A program made the position numbers and the translations under genes. Shown in pieces: positions 8,724-17,609 of a DNA stretch of 64,000 nucleotides. Position 1 is the stretch's first letter, and each line of letters begins with the position of its first letter. The stretch is taken from assembly GCF_020711195.1 (NCBI RefSeq), contig NZ_JAJFAT010000003.1:1-64000 (forward strand), written 5' to 3'. Under the pieces are notes generated by a model that did no database searches, had not been told where the DNA came from, and saw nothing but the letters and a program-made list of their open reading frames with translations. Source of the stretch: Halanaerobium polyolivorans (GTDB lineage Bacteria > Bacillota > Halanaerobiia > Halanaerobiales > Halanaerobiaceae).

Positions 8724-8752
8724 TTGACAGAGCTATATCAGAGTGCTATACT
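8724..8752 (+). promoter_or_regulatory. Promoter of cold-shock gene 1
   Basis: TTGACA (8724-8729), 17 nt, TATACT (8747-8752), preceded by TGC. It has the same layout as the promoter of the second copy at 9123, down to the shared TGCTANACT element. Confidence 0.8.
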
Positions 8753-8758
8753 TTGACA

Positions 8759-8789
8759 GATGGAGAAAAAAACGAGTTAGAGTTCCATC
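8759..8789 (+). promoter_or_regulatory. 5' UTR hairpin of cold-shock gene 1
   Basis: GATGGA (8759-8764) pairs with TCCATC (8784-8789) around a 19-nt loop, at the predicted transcript 5' end. The same stem with the same loop length but a different loop sequence occurs before the second copy, which suggests selection for structure. It may act in cold-dependent stability or translation (inference). Confidence 0.55.
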
Positions 8790-8815
8790 GTTAAAAAATA
8801 GGAGGAATTTATTTA

Positions 8816-9019
8816 ATGATTTACACAGGAACAGTTAAGTGGTTTGATGGGAAAAAAGGTTTTGGCTTTATTGAAAGAGAAGATGGAGACGACGTGTTCG
8901 CACACTTCTCAGCTATCGAAGAGGAAGGTTTCAAAAACCTTGACGAAGGACAGGAAGTAGAATTCGAAATCGTAGAAGGCGACCGCGGCCCACAAGCTGC
9001 TAATATTGTAAAGTTATAA
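8816..9019 (+). CDS. Cold-shock protein (CspA family), copy 1
   Basis: A 67-residue single cold-shock domain: RNP1 KGFGFI (residues 14-19) and RNP2 VFAHF (27-31) form the nucleic-acid-binding face. It acts as an RNA chaperone or antiterminator, at low temperature or in growth. Codon choice is richer in C-ending codons than neighbouring genes (gacgacgtgttc, gaccgcggccca), as for highly expressed genes. Strong SD AGGAGG 9 nt before the ATG. It has its own promoter, leader hairpin and terminator, so it is a monocistronic unit. Confidence 0.96.
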   Translation: MIYTGTVKWFDGKKGFGFIEREDGDDVFAHFSAIEEEGFKNLDEGQEVEFEIVEGDRGPQAANIVKL

Positions 9020-9047
9020 AGCAAATAAAAGTTTTATAATAGAATTG

Positions 9048-9086
9048 AAAGCCCTGAATACTTTTTCAAGTGCTCAGGGCTTTTTT
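9048..9086 (+). terminator. Terminator of cold-shock gene 1
   Basis: GCCCTGA (9051-9057) pairs with TCAGGGC (9074-9080), with an inner ACTT/AAGT extension, then six Ts (9081-9086). The A-run to the left makes it potentially bidirectional. Confidence 0.85.
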
Positions 9087-9122
9087 GCGCTGATTTTGCC
9101 AAGAAAAAAATTAAAATAATGG

Positions 9123-9151
9123 TTGACATGAGATATTTATCATGCTAAACT
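9123..9151 (+). promoter_or_regulatory. Promoter of cold-shock gene 2
   Basis: TTGACA (9123-9128), 17-nt spacer, TAAACT (9146-9151), preceded by TGC. The spacing and the TGCTANACT context are the same as at the first copy. Confidence 0.75.
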
Positions 9152-9157
9152 GTATTA

Positions 9158-9190
9158 GATGGAAAACAAAATATAAGTAACAATTCCATC
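9158..9190 (+). promoter_or_regulatory. 5' UTR hairpin of cold-shock gene 2
   Basis: GATGGAA (9158-9164) pairs with TTCCATC (9184-9190) around a 19-nt loop. Stem and loop size match the first copy; the loop bases differ. Confidence 0.55.
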
Positions 9191-9214
9191 GTGAAAATAG
9201 GAGGAATTATTTAA

Positions 9215-9418
9215 ATGATTTACACAGGAACAGTTAAGTGGTTTGATGGGAAAAAAGGTTTTGGCTTTATTGAAAGAGAAGATGGAGACGACGTGTTCGC
9301 ACACTTTTCCGCAATTCAAGAAGACGGTTTCAAAAATCTTGAAGAAGGTCAAGAAGTAGAATTCGAAATCGTAGAAGGCGACCGCGGCCCACAAGCTGCT
9401 AACATTGTAAAGTTATAA
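9215..9418 (+). CDS. Cold-shock protein (CspA family), copy 2
   Basis: A 67-residue cold-shock domain differing from copy 1 at only a few residues (IQEDG for IEEEG, LEEG for LDEG). At DNA level the first 90 or so bases and the last 60 are almost identical to copy 1, while a central block differs at many synonymous sites, a mosaic suggesting recent duplication or gene conversion. RNP1 and RNP2 are intact. SD AGGAGG. Nucleic-acid-binding RNA chaperone; no way to separate its role from copy 1. Confidence 0.96.
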   Translation: MIYTGTVKWFDGKKGFGFIEREDGDDVFAHFSAIQEDGFKNLEEGQEVEFEIVEGDRGPQAANIVKL

Positions 9419-9447
9419 AGCAAATAAAAGTTTTATAATAGAATTGA

Positions 9448-9483
9448 AAGCCCTGATTGCTTTTTTAAGTAGTCAGGGTTTTT
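9448..9483 (+). terminator. Terminator of cold-shock gene 2
   Basis: CCCTGA (9451-9456) pairs with TCAGGG (9473-9478), extended by A-T and G-T pairs, then a T-run to 9483. It is homologous to the terminator of copy 1. Confidence 0.8.
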
Positions 9484-9490
9484 CTGCTTT

Positions 9491-9511
9491 AAAGCTGCTC
9501 TGGGCAGCTTT
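9491..9511 (+). other. Extra hairpin between the cold-shock terminator and typA
   Basis: AAAGCTGC (9491-9498) and GCAGCTTT (9504-9511) form a perfect 8-bp stem with a 5-nt loop. No T-run follows, so it is not a normal terminator. It may stabilise the upstream 3' end or lie in the typA leader. Confidence 0.45.
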
Positions 9512-9588
9512 AATAAAGAATCAATTTTATATATTTTGATCAAAAAATAAGGAAGTTAAGTTAACTTTATAAGAGAAAGGATTTTAAA

Positions 9589-11394
9589 ATGAGTAAAAAA
9601 GAAATAATAAATTTAGCAGTAATTGCTCATGTAGATGCTGGCAAATCAACCCTTGTTGATGCTTTTTTAAATCAGAGTGGTGTTTTTAGAGAAAATGAAG
9701 AAGTTGTAGATTGTGTTATGGATAGTAATGATCTTGAGCGGGAACGGGGAATCACAATTTATTCCAAAAATTGTGCTATAGAATATAATGGAGTTAAAAT
9801 CAACATTGTAGATACTCCAGGCCATGCTGATTTTTCATCTGAAGTTGAGAGAGTTATTAAGGCGGTAGATTCTGCAATTTTGATTGTTGATGCTGCTGAA
9901 GGTCCAATGCCTCAAACTAGATTTGTCTTAAAAAAATCTTTAGAAAAAGGCATAAAACCAATTGTATTTATCAATAAAATAGATAAAAATAATCAAAGAG
10001 CTGAAGAAGTTCGTGATGAAATTCTTGACCTGTTTATAGATCTTGCTGCTGATGATGAACAGCTTGAATTTCCTGTGATTTATGGAATAGCAGTTGAAGG
10101 AAAAGCATTTTATGATTTAGATGGAGATAGTGAAGATTTAAGCCCCTTATTTGAAACCATAATAAAAACTGTGGATAGCTATCCCGACTTAGATGATAAA
10201 GCTTTAAAAATGCAGGTTTATGATCTGGCCTATGATGATTATTTAGGTAGAATTGGGATCGGCAGAGTATATCAGGGAACTATCAGAGATGGCCAGGAAG
10301 TTTCTGTTTTTAAAAGAGATGGTTCGATTGAAAAAGCTAAAATAAGCAATTTAAAGGTTTATCATGGTTTAAGTCAAAATAATGTAGAAGAAGCTAAAAG
10401 TGGTGATATAGTATCAATTGCTGGTATAGCTGATATTTCGATCGGAGAAACCCTTTCTGAACCAGGTAAGGTTGAGGCAATGCCTATGATTGAAATAGCT
10501 GAACCTACTCTTGCCATGTACTTTTTGGTAAATGATTCTCCCTTTGCTGGCCAGGAAGGTGAATACCTGACAACAAGACATTTAAAAGCAAGGTTAGAGA
10601 GAGAACTTGAAGTAAATGTCGGTTTAAGAGTTGAGAAAGCAGAAAATACTGAAGCATTCAAGGTTTCAGGTAGAGGAGAATTACACTTATCTATTCTTTT
10701 AGAAAATATGCGGAGAGAGGGATATGAGGTCTCAGTTTCCAAACCGGAAGTTTTGATGAAAGAAATTAATGGCAAAAAACATGAGCCAATAGAAAAGGTA
10801 ATGATTGAAGTTCCAGAAAAATATTCTGGAACAGTAATCAACAAACTAAATCAGCGCAAAGGAATTATGCAGTCAATGTTACCAGATGGTAGTTATCTTC
10901 ATTTAGAATATCTAGTACCTACCCGTGGTTTAATAGGTTTTAGAAGTGAGTTTATCAATGATACTAGTGGAGAGGGAACCTTAATCCGTTCTTTTTCTAA
11001 ATATGAAGAGTTTAAAGGTGAAGTTCCCAAAAGGCAAAATGGAGTCTTAGTTTCCAATCAAATGGGTACTGCTATGGGATATGCTCTCTCTAATTTAGAA
11101 GAACGAGGTGTACTATTTATAGAGCCGGGAACTAAAGTCTATGAAGGAATGATTATTGGGCTTAATAATCGGGATAATGATTTAGCAGTGAATGCCTGTA
11201 AAAATAAAAAATTAACCAATGTTAGGGCTTCAGGTTCTGATGATAGTATAAATCTTTCTCCAGCTAAAAAATTCACCTTAGAACAGGCCTTAGAATTTAT
11301 TGAAGATGATGAGTTGGTAGAAATAACTCCTGAGGCAATTCGCCTTCGTAAAAAAATCTTAAATGAAAAAATGCGGCTGAGAAATAGTAAATAA
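9589..11394 (+). CDS. typA: GTP-binding protein TypA/BipA
   Basis: A 601-residue translational GTPase related to EF-G that acts on the 50S subunit during assembly and stress or low-temperature growth. G motifs: [12 protein letters not shown] (G1), RERGITI (switch I), DTPGHADF (G3) and NKID (G4). Domain II, the EF-G-like domains and the TypA-specific C-terminal domain ([31 protein letters not shown]) follow at normal length. SD-like GAGAAAGG precedes the ATG. Its position beside two cold-shock genes fits a role in cold adaptation (inference). Confidence 0.97.
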   Translation: MSKKEIINLAVIAHVDAGKSTLVDAFLNQSGVFRENEEVVDCVMDSNDLERERGITIYSKNCAIEYNGVKINIVDTPGHADFSSEVERVIKAVDSAILIVDAAEGPMPQTRFVLKKSLEKGIKPIVFINKIDKNNQRAEEVRDEILDLFIDLAADDEQLEFPVIYGIAVEGKAFYDLDGDSEDLSPLFETIIKTVDSYPDLDDKALKMQVYDLAYDDYLGRIGIGRVYQGTIRDGQEVSVFKRDGSIEKAKISNLKVYHGLSQNNVEEAKSGDIVSIAGIADISIGETLSEPGKVEAMPMIEIAEPTLAMYFLVNDSPFAGQEGEYLTTRHLKARLERELEVNVGLRVEKAENTEAFKVSGRGELHLSILLENMRREGYEVSVSKPEVLMKEINGKKHEPIEKVMIEVPEKYSGTVINKLNQRKGIMQSMLPDGSYLHLEYLVPTRGLIGFRSEFINDTSGEGTLIRSFSKYEEFKGEVPKRQNGVLVSNQMGTAMGYALSNLEERGVLFIEPGTKVYEGMIIGLNNRDNDLAVNACKNKKLTNVRASGSDDSINLSPAKKFTLEQALEFIEDDELVEITPEAIRLRKKILNEKMRLRNSK

Positions 11395-11521
11395 AAAAAT
11401 TATAGTTAAAAATTGTTAAATCTCAAGCAGGAATTAAGGCTTTTTAATAGAAAAGTAATCTATAGAAGCTTAAAATTAATCTATAAATTTATATTAGCTT
11501 TATATGATATAATTTATATTC

Positions 11522-11551
11522 TTGACAAAGTTTGCTAAATAATGCTATAAT
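11522..11551 (+). promoter_or_regulatory. Promoter of the superoxide reductase gene
   Basis: TTGACA (11522-11527), 18-nt spacer, extended -10 TGCTATAAT (TATAAT at 11546-11551). Just upstream, 11507-11519 is a perfect ATATAA-T-TTATAT palindrome, loosely PerR-like but easily produced by AT-rich sequence. The leader of about 100 nt contains a GGTTGCA/TGTGACC hairpin (11588-11610). Confidence 0.75.
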
Positions 11552-11659
11552 TCTACTAGTAATAATTATCTATATTAAGAGTACAATGGTTGCAGGTTCA
11601 GCTTGTGACCGTTTACTATAAATCAAAGTTGCATAAATCAATAAGGAGGAATTTAAAAA

Positions 11660-12016
11660 ATGGGTTATTATGATCTCAACAAGTTAGAAAACACTGGTGA
11701 TGACAAGACTGCTCTGGAGAAAAAGCATGTTCCTTATATTCAGGCACCTGATCAGGTAAAAAAAGGTGAGACTTTTGAAGTAACAGTTACTTTTGGTAAG
11801 GAAATTGACCATCCTATGGAACCTGGTCATTACATTCAGTATTTTGATCTTTATGCAGAGTATTCAAGTCTAGCTAGAGTGACATTTACTCCTCATATGA
11901 AAGCTGAAGCAACTTTACAAGTTAAATTAGAAGAGTCAGCTAAGTTAAGAGTTTATGCTTTCTGTAACCTTCATGATCACTGGGAAGGTTATGTAGAAGT
12001 AGAAGTAGTGGAGTAG
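11660..12016 (+). CDS. Superoxide reductase (neelaredoxin/desulfoferrodoxin iron-site domain)
   Basis: Reduces superoxide to hydrogen peroxide without releasing oxygen, the usual defence of anaerobes. The 118-residue protein is a one-iron superoxide reductase. The non-haem iron ligands are visible: His23 in EKKHVP with the catalytic Glu20, His51 and His57 in DHPMEPGHY, Cys102 and His105 in FCNLHDHWEG. The N-terminal desulforedoxin domain of two-iron enzymes is absent. Strong SD AAGGAGG, own promoter and terminator, so it is probably a highly expressed single-gene unit. The electron donor (rubredoxin) is not in the window. Confidence 0.95.
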   Translation: MGYYDLNKLENTGDDKTALEKKHVPYIQAPDQVKKGETFEVTVTFGKEIDHPMEPGHYIQYFDLYAEYSSLARVTFTPHMKAEATLQVKLEESAKLRVYAFCNLHDHWEGYVEVEVVE

Positions 12017-12044
12017 TAGTCTAAAGCTTAATATTTTTAACTAG

Positions 12045-12078
12045 GGGCCGTCTTTTTATCAAGGCGGTTCTTTTTTTT
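12045..12078 (+). terminator. Terminator after superoxide reductase
   Basis: GGGCCGTC (12045-12052) pairs with GGCGGTTC (12063-12070), using three G-T pairs, followed by ten Ts from 12069. Confidence 0.8.
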
Positions 12079-12138
12079 ATCTTTTGCTTTTCTTAATCTT
12101 TTGATACAATATATATATATTTAATAAATTATAATAGA

Positions 12139-13116
12139 GTGGTGATTAAAATCAAGCAGAGAAAGATCGCAGTTGTAGTTGGAGGGGCCAATCTAGATAT
12201 CAAAGGCTATAGCAATAATTATATTAGATATAGTTCCAGTCCCGGCTATATAGAAGAAAGCCCAGGTGGAGTAGGGAGAAATATTGCCGAAGATCTTGCC
12301 TTACTGGCTAAAGATGTTTATTTACTCACGGTTTTGGCTGATGATCATAATGGTGATTTTTTGGCAGATATAACTGCAGCTTCAGGTGTTAATTTAGACC
12401 ATATTAAAAAAATAGCTGCCGATAAGATTCCAAGTGGCCGCTATTTAGCCCACCTTGATCAATCTGGAGATTTAATGGGGGCAGTTGCTGATATGAGAAT
12501 TTTGGCAGAAATTGATTTGGATTATTTAAAAAGCAAAATAGAATTGATTGCAGGAGCTTCAATTTTGATCTTAGATACAAATTTAAAATTAGATGCTGTA
12601 AGATATTTACTAAATTTTTGCGAAGATAGTAGTATAATTACTTTAATCGATGCGGTTTCTGTTGAAAAAAGCTTAAAATTAAGATCACAGTTAAAAAAAA
12701 TAGATTATCTTAGGGCTAATCTTGATGAAGCAGAGATTATTTTTTCTATAAGAGAAATAAATGAAACAGTAAAAACAAAGAATTTAAAAGGAAGACTTAA
12801 AAAATTAAATGAAGTATATGCTGAATTGGATATTTCTACTGTTGTTATCATCAGTCTGGGAGCTAAAGGTTGTTATCTATTAGCCAAAAAAGAAGGCAAG
12901 CTTTATCATAAACTTTTTGCAGCCGAAAAAATAGCTAGAGAAGATATAGTAGAAAGTACCGGAGCTGGTGATGCTCTAACTGCAGGTATAGCTGCTGCTT
13001 TAATGGAAGAAATGGAAGTCGAAGCAGCAATTAAACTTGGTATAAGAGCTGCTTCAATTACCATCCAAAGCAAATATAGTTCAAATCCTGAGCTAAAAAA
13101 ATTAAATAATCATTAA
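12139..13116 (+). CDS. psuK: PfkB-family carbohydrate kinase, probable pseudouridine kinase
   Basis: A 325-residue ribokinase/PfkB-family kinase. Family signatures: NLDIKG near the N-terminus, GGVGRNIAEDLA, and the C-terminal STGAGDALTAG with the catalytic Asp. Because the next gene is psuG, it probably phosphorylates pseudouridine to pseudouridine 5'-phosphate. The start is uncertain: GTG at 12139 or the next GTG at 12142, both with only a weak SD. An AT-rich promoter region of about 60 bp separates it from the upstream terminator. A general nucleoside or sugar kinase cannot be excluded from sequence alone. Confidence 0.85.
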   Translation: MVIKIKQRKIAVVVGGANLDIKGYSNNYIRYSSSPGYIEESPGGVGRNIAEDLALLAKDVYLLTVLADDHNGDFLADITAASGVNLDHIKKIAADKIPSGRYLAHLDQSGDLMGAVADMRILAEIDLDYLKSKIELIAGASILILDTNLKLDAVRYLLNFCEDSSIITLIDAVSVEKSLKLRSQLKKIDYLRANLDEAEIIFSIREINETVKTKNLKGRLKKLNEVYAELDISTVVIISLGAKGCYLLAKKEGKLYHKLFAAEKIAREDIVESTGAGDALTAGIAAALMEEMEVEAAIKLGIRAASITIQSKYSSNPELKKLNNH

Positions 13117-13133
13117 AGATGGAGGTAGATATC

Positions 13134-14057
13134 ATGAATCAATTAAATAAATATCTTGATATTAAAAAAGATGTTGCAGAAGCTCTGCAACATAATGAGG
13201 CAGTAGTTGCTTTAGAATCAACAATTATTGCTCATGGAATGCCTTATCCTGAAAATATCAATACAGCTTTAGAAATAGAAAAGATTATTAGAGCCAAAGG
13301 TGCAGTACCTGCTACTATAGGTATTATAGATGGCAGAATAAAAATCGGTTTAAGCAAAAAAGAAATTGAATTTCTTGGCCAGTCAGATCAAGTTGTCAAA
13401 GTAAGCAGAAGAGATCTGCCCCTGGTTTTGGCAGCAAAAAAACATGGGGCAACAACTGTTGCTGGGACCATGATTGCAGCTGAGTTGGCAGCAATAAAAG
13501 TTTTTGTAACAGGTGGAATTGGTGGTGTTCACAGAGGTGCTGAGAAAACTTTTGATATTTCTGCAGACCTAGAAGAATTAAAAAAGACCTCTGTTGCAGT
13601 TATTGCTGCTGGAGCAAAATCTATTTTAGATATTGGCTTAACCCTGGAAAAATTAGAAACATATGGAGTTCCAGTCCTCTCTTATCAGACAGATGAATTT
13701 CCTGCTTTTTACAGCAGGCAGAGTGGTTATCAATCTGATTTGGCACTGGAATCTGCTAAAGATGCAGCAGATATTATGCTGGCAAAATGGGAAGTTGGGC
13801 TGGAAGGTGGAATATTAATCGCCAATCCGGTTCCAAAAGAATTCGAAATCGATTCTGAAATTATAGAAGCAAAGATCGAGCAGGCACTTAATGAGGCTGA
13901 AAAGAAAGCTATAAAAGGCAAAGAATTAACTCCTTTTTTATTGGATAGAATTAAAGAAATTACCGGTGGAGATAGTTTAGAGACAAATATTGCCCTTGTC
14001 AAAAATAATGCTGCAGTTGGAGCTGAAATTGCAGTAGAATATGCTGAGCTAATCTGA
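13134..14057 (+). CDS. psuG: Pseudouridine-5'-phosphate glycosidase (PsuG)
   Basis: Splits the C-C glycosidic bond of pseudouridine 5'-phosphate to uracil and ribose 5-phosphate. The 307-residue protein shows the family blocks ALESTIIAHGMPYPEN, GTMIAAELAAIKVFVTGGIG, GVHRGAE and LIANPVPKEF. I chose ATG 13134, 8 nt after GGAGG; the ATG at 13119 overlaps this SD. With psuK 18 nt upstream it forms a two-gene salvage unit for RNA-derived pseudouridine. Confidence 0.95.
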   Translation: MNQLNKYLDIKKDVAEALQHNEAVVALESTIIAHGMPYPENINTALEIEKIIRAKGAVPATIGIIDGRIKIGLSKKEIEFLGQSDQVVKVSRRDLPLVLAAKKHGATTVAGTMIAAELAAIKVFVTGGIGGVHRGAEKTFDISADLEELKKTSVAVIAAGAKSILDIGLTLEKLETYGVPVLSYQTDEFPAFYSRQSGYQSDLALESAKDAADIMLAKWEVGLEGGILIANPVPKEFEIDSEIIEAKIEQALNEAEKKAIKGKELTPFLLDRIKEITGGDSLETNIALVKNNAAVGAEIAVEYAELI

Positions 14058-14112
14058 TTGATCGAAAAAGAAAAAAATACTTATTAATACCATTTTTTGC
14101 AAAAACTATGTG

Positions 14113-14133
14113 AGTATGATAACATATCATACT
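14113..14133. promoter_or_regulatory. Perfect 8-5-8 palindromic operator before the ABC transporter operon
   Basis: AGTATGAT (14113-14120) and ATCATACT (14126-14133) are exact inverted repeats around AACAT, 37 nt before the first permease start. It is the only long perfect palindrome in this 97-bp gap and lies where a promoter is expected (TATGAT or TATCAT could serve as -10). It is probably a repressor operator; the regulator is unknown and not adjacent. Confidence 0.65.
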
Positions 14134-14169
14134 AAACCATGATTAAACTGAAATTTGGGAAGTGAAAAA

Positions 14170-15114
14170 GTGAGAAATTATATTATAAAAAGAATTTTAC
14201 TTGTTATCCCTGTAATTATTATTGTTGCTTTAATAGCTTTTTTTATAACAAATCTTATGCCTGGAGACCCTGTTAGAGTTATTTTGGGAAACTTTGCTAC
14301 TGAAGAACAGGTAATTAGATTAGAGCAGGAATTAGGTCTTGATCAGCCACTGATTATTAGATTTTTTAGCTGGTTAAGTAGAGTAGTTAGAGGAGATTTT
14401 GGCAATTCAATTTATTTAGATGCTCCTGTTTCAGAAATTCTGTTAAGTAGAATTAAACCAACCTTTATGATTGCTGTATCATCACAGCTGCTTGGTTTGG
14501 TTATGGGCCTCACATTAGGGATAACAGCTGCAGTTAACCATAAAAAAATATTGGATCAATTATCTATAGGAGTTTCTTTGCTGGGGATTTCTATACCTAG
14601 TTTTTGGCTCTCATTGATTTTGATCTATATATTTGCAGTTAGATTAGGCTGGCTGCCTGTTAGTGGTTTTAGTTCTTTTTCAGAAGCTGGATTGGGTGCT
14701 TTAAGGTATCTGATACTTCCTTCAGTTACCCTGGCATTTATGCAGGCAGGATTGATTGCAAGGATGACCAGAAGTGCGATGCTTGATACCTTAAAACAGG
14801 ATTATATTCGTACTGCCCGCAGTAAAGGTCTTTCAGCTAAAGTTATTGTTTTAAAACATGCTTTTAGAAATTCATTGTTCCCGGTTATTACTGTTATTGG
14901 ACATAGTTTTGCCGTTTTGCTTGGTGGTACCTGGATAATTGAAACAATCTTTGTGATACCTGGCACAGGCTTTTTGGCAATAAATGCAATTATGAGAAGA
15001 GATATTCCTGTTATTCAGGCCTGTATAATTTTTGTTGCATTTATATATATAATCTTGAATTTACTGGTTGATTTAAGTTATGGTCTTATAAATCCTAAAA
15101 TAAAGTATAATTAG
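14170..15114 (+). CDS. Peptide/nickel-type ABC transporter permease (DppB-like)
   Basis: A 314-residue inner-membrane permease of the OppB/DppB family: an N-terminal helix (IIKRILLVIPVIIIVALIA), the LMPGDPV motif, ELGLDQP, and the EAA loop region DYIRTARSKGLS that docks the ATPase. Start GTG at 14170 follows GGGAAGTG and gives the usual VRNYIIKR terminus; a TTG at 14155 lies upstream in frame. It is the first gene of a permease-permease-binding protein set. Peptides, nickel or sugars are possible substrates for this family. Confidence 0.9.
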   Translation: MRNYIIKRILLVIPVIIIVALIAFFITNLMPGDPVRVILGNFATEEQVIRLEQELGLDQPLIIRFFSWLSRVVRGDFGNSIYLDAPVSEILLSRIKPTFMIAVSSQLLGLVMGLTLGITAAVNHKKILDQLSIGVSLLGISIPSFWLSLILIYIFAVRLGWLPVSGFSSFSEAGLGALRYLILPSVTLAFMQAGLIARMTRSAMLDTLKQDYIRTARSKGLSAKVIVLKHAFRNSLFPVITVIGHSFAVLLGGTWIIETIFVIPGTGFLAINAIMRRDIPVIQACIIFVAFIYIILNLLVDLSYGLINPKIKYN

Positions 15115-15126
15115 AGGTCGATAAAT

Positions 15127-15966
15127 TTGTTATTTAATAAAAATTCACGTATATTTAAAGAACCTTATATAATTACAGCTCTTATCATTTTATCAATTAT
15201 GCTTTTTCTAGCTATTTTTGCTCCTTTTATAACAGAATATAAGCCTAATGCCACAAATCCACGCAATCGCTTACAGCCACCTTCTTCAGAACATTTTCTT
15301 GGCACTGATGAATTTGGCAGGGATGTTTTCACAAGAATACTTTATGGGATCAGGGCCTCACTTCAGGTTGGTTTTTCAGTTGTTATTTTAACCCTAATCT
15401 TTGGAGTTTTTATAGGTGTGCTTTCTGGTTTTTATCCTAAATTAGATCGAATAATTATGAGAATTTTAGATGGGATGATGGCCTTCCCCGGGATAATTAT
15501 TGCTATTTCATTGGCGGCTATCTGGGGTGGAGGAAAAATAAATATAATTTTAGCTTTATCTTTTGCTTATTTCCCGAAAATGGCTAGGATTGTTAGAAGT
15601 TCTGTTATTTCAATTAAAGATTTAGAATATGTAGAATCAGCTAGAGCAGTAGGAGCTGGTGATTCCTATATTATATTTAAATATATATTGCGTAATGCAG
15701 CTTCACCAATTCTTGTTCAGGCTACCTTTAATTTTGCCCTTGCTATACTGGATGAAGCAGCTTTAAGTTTTTTAGGAGTGGGTATTATGCCTCCTGCTCC
15801 CAGTCTTGGTGGAATGATAACAGATGCAAGAAGTTTTATGACCGTAGCACCATGGTTGATTATTGCCCCAGGTTTAATGATTATTTTTTCCGTCTTAGCT
15901 TTTAATCTCCTTGGTGATGGTCTAAGGGACTTTTTAGATCCTCATTTAAGAGGTAAAATTAATTAA
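15127..15966 (+). CDS. Peptide/nickel-type ABC transporter permease (DppC-like)
   Basis: A 279-residue partner permease of the OppC/DppC family with about six helices, the HFLGTDEFGRDVFTR motif after the first helix, and the EAA loop YVESARAVGAGD. Start TTG at 15127, 8-9 nt after AGAGGT. It should form a heterodimer with the preceding permease. No ATPase gene follows, so ATP-binding subunits must come from elsewhere in the genome. Confidence 0.92.
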   Translation: MLFNKNSRIFKEPYIITALIILSIMLFLAIFAPFITEYKPNATNPRNRLQPPSSEHFLGTDEFGRDVFTRILYGIRASLQVGFSVVILTLIFGVFIGVLSGFYPKLDRIIMRILDGMMAFPGIIIAISLAAIWGGGKINIILALSFAYFPKMARIVRSSVISIKDLEYVESARAVGAGDSYIIFKYILRNAASPILVQATFNFALAILDEAALSFLGVGIMPPAPSLGGMITDARSFMTVAPWLIIAPGLMIIFSVLAFNLLGDGLRDFLDPHLRGKIN

Positions 15967-15983
15967 TGAAAGAGGTGTTAATC

Positions 15984-17558
15984 TTGAAAAAATCAATTTT
16001 CATAATTACAATTCTATTATTGATAATGATGACTTTTAGTACAGCAGCTCAAAATGAGACAGAGGGAGTATATGGAGGCAGGTTAAATGCGGCTTTAAAA
16101 ATGTCTGCTCCCCATCTTGATAGTGATAATTCTACTGATTCACAGATTACTGCAATGATGAACCATGTTTATGAAGGCTTATTTGAATTTGATGAGAACC
16201 TTCAGCTTCAACCTCATCTGGCTGAAAGTTATAGTGTTTCAGATGATGGTAGAGAATATATTGTTGAACTTAGACAGGATGTAATGATGCATAATGGAGA
16301 AAAAATGGATGCAGATGATGTATTGGCTTCATTTGAGAGATGGGTGAATATCAATGGGGCCGGCAATCTTATCAAACCATATTTTGATCAAGCCGAAAAG
16401 TTAGATGACTATAGGATTAGATTTAAATTTGAGGAACCATATGCACCATTCTTAAATATTATGGCATCACCAGTTTCCAATCAAAAATTTGTAGTGAGAG
16501 CTAAAGAAATAATTGATGTATTTGGTGATAATGTGATCAACCGCCATGTAGGAACTGGTCCTTATCAGGTAAAAGAATGGATACCAGATCAAAATCTAAG
16601 CTTAGTTAGATTTGAAGATTATTCACCAAATCAAATGGAAGCCTCATTTTTCGCTGGTAAGCGGACTCCATATTTAGATGAGATAGTACTGAATTTTATT
16701 ACTGATGCTCAGGTTCGTGTTTCTGGTGTTCAAACAGCCCAGTTTCATTTTGCAGAAGAAGTTTCAAGAGACCAATACCAACTCTTTGAAGCTGATGCAA
16801 ATATTAATACCCAGATTATTTATCCAGATCAGATGGCTGTTTTTGTGACCAATAATGGAATAGCTCCTTTTGACAATAAATATGCCAGAAAAGCAATGGT
16901 TTATGCTCTTGATTTAGAAGAAATGGGCTTTTCTATGGTCGGTAATCCAGATTTTTGGCGCTTAGAACCTTCTCTGCATGAAGAGGGTAACCCCTGGTAT
17001 GCCGAAAATGTAGGTGAGGGTATATATAATGTATATGATCCTGATAAAGCTAGAGAATTATTGGAAAAAGCAGATTATGATGGTACACCTCTGGTGATTT
17101 TAAGTGGTCAGGATAGTCAAGTAGAAAGACAGGGAGCTATCGCTATTAAAGATCAGCTTGAAAGAATAGGTATTGAAGTTGAATTACAGCTTTTTGATAG
17201 ACCAACTGTAGTTGAAAGAAGATCAGAGCTAGAAGGATGGAATATTCATCTTTCCTCATTTATTAAGACCGTACCTGATCCCCAGATCCATCAGGGATGG
17301 ACAGGCACTAATAAATGGATAACAAATTGGAATTCTGAAGAATCAAGAGAAATGGATGCAATTTTTGAGAGAATGGTTAGAGAAGTTGATTATGACCAAC
17401 GCTATCAAATAGTAGAAGAATTTTATGAAAAAATGTGGGAGACTGTACCCTATTTCAATATGCTTGATTACAGTCGACTTCATATCACAAGGGCAGAACT
17501 TAAAAATTTTGAACCTGCCTGGCAGACATTTTTCTGGAATACTTGGCTTGAAGAATAA
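15984..17558 (+). CDS. Periplasmic substrate-binding protein of a peptide-type ABC transporter (family 5)
   Basis: A 524-residue solute-binding protein family 5 member. A signal peptide (KKSIFIITILLLIMMTFSTAAQ) with a signal-peptidase-I-like AxA site and no lipobox Cys implies a soluble periplasmic protein. The mature part has HLDSDNSTDSQI, YEGLFEFDENLQL, DVMMHNGEKMDADDV and NRHVGTGPYQVKEW, typical of DppA/OppA. I prefer the TTG at 15984, 6 nt after AGAGGTG; an ATG at 15966 overlaps the permease stop without an SD. Placed last in the permease operon. Confidence 0.9.
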   Translation: MKKSIFIITILLLIMMTFSTAAQNETEGVYGGRLNAALKMSAPHLDSDNSTDSQITAMMNHVYEGLFEFDENLQLQPHLAESYSVSDDGREYIVELRQDVMMHNGEKMDADDVLASFERWVNINGAGNLIKPYFDQAEKLDDYRIRFKFEEPYAPFLNIMASPVSNQKFVVRAKEIIDVFGDNVINRHVGTGPYQVKEWIPDQNLSLVRFEDYSPNQMEASFFAGKRTPYLDEIVLNFITDAQVRVSGVQTAQFHFAEEVSRDQYQLFEADANINTQIIYPDQMAVFVTNNGIAPFDNKYARKAMVYALDLEEMGFSMVGNPDFWRLEPSLHEEGNPWYAENVGEGIYNVYDPDKARELLEKADYDGTPLVILSGQDSQVERQGAIAIKDQLERIGIEVELQLFDRPTVVERRSELEGWNIHLSSFIKTVPDPQIHQGWTGTNKWITNWNSEESREMDAIFERMVREVDYDQRYQIVEEFYEKMWETVPYFNMLDYSRLHITRAELKNFEPAWQTFFWNTWLEE

Positions 17559-17582
17559 AAATATATTATAGCAAATAAAAAA

Positions 17583-17602
17583 GCACCAGCAGCTGCTGGT
17601 GC
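17583..17602. terminator. Bidirectional terminator between convergent genes
   Basis: A perfect 20-bp palindrome, GCACCAGCAG followed by CTGCTGGTGC, flanked by an A-run on the left and TTTGTTTTT on the right. It can end both the ABC operon (+) and the permease pair (-). Confidence 0.92.
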
Positions 17603-17609
17603 TTTGTTT

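Noticed and set aside
11507-11519. PerR box at the superoxide reductase promoter
   Set aside because: The ATATAA-T-TTATAT palindrome is low complexity in AT-rich DNA and differs from the PerR consensus; mentioned but not scored as a site.
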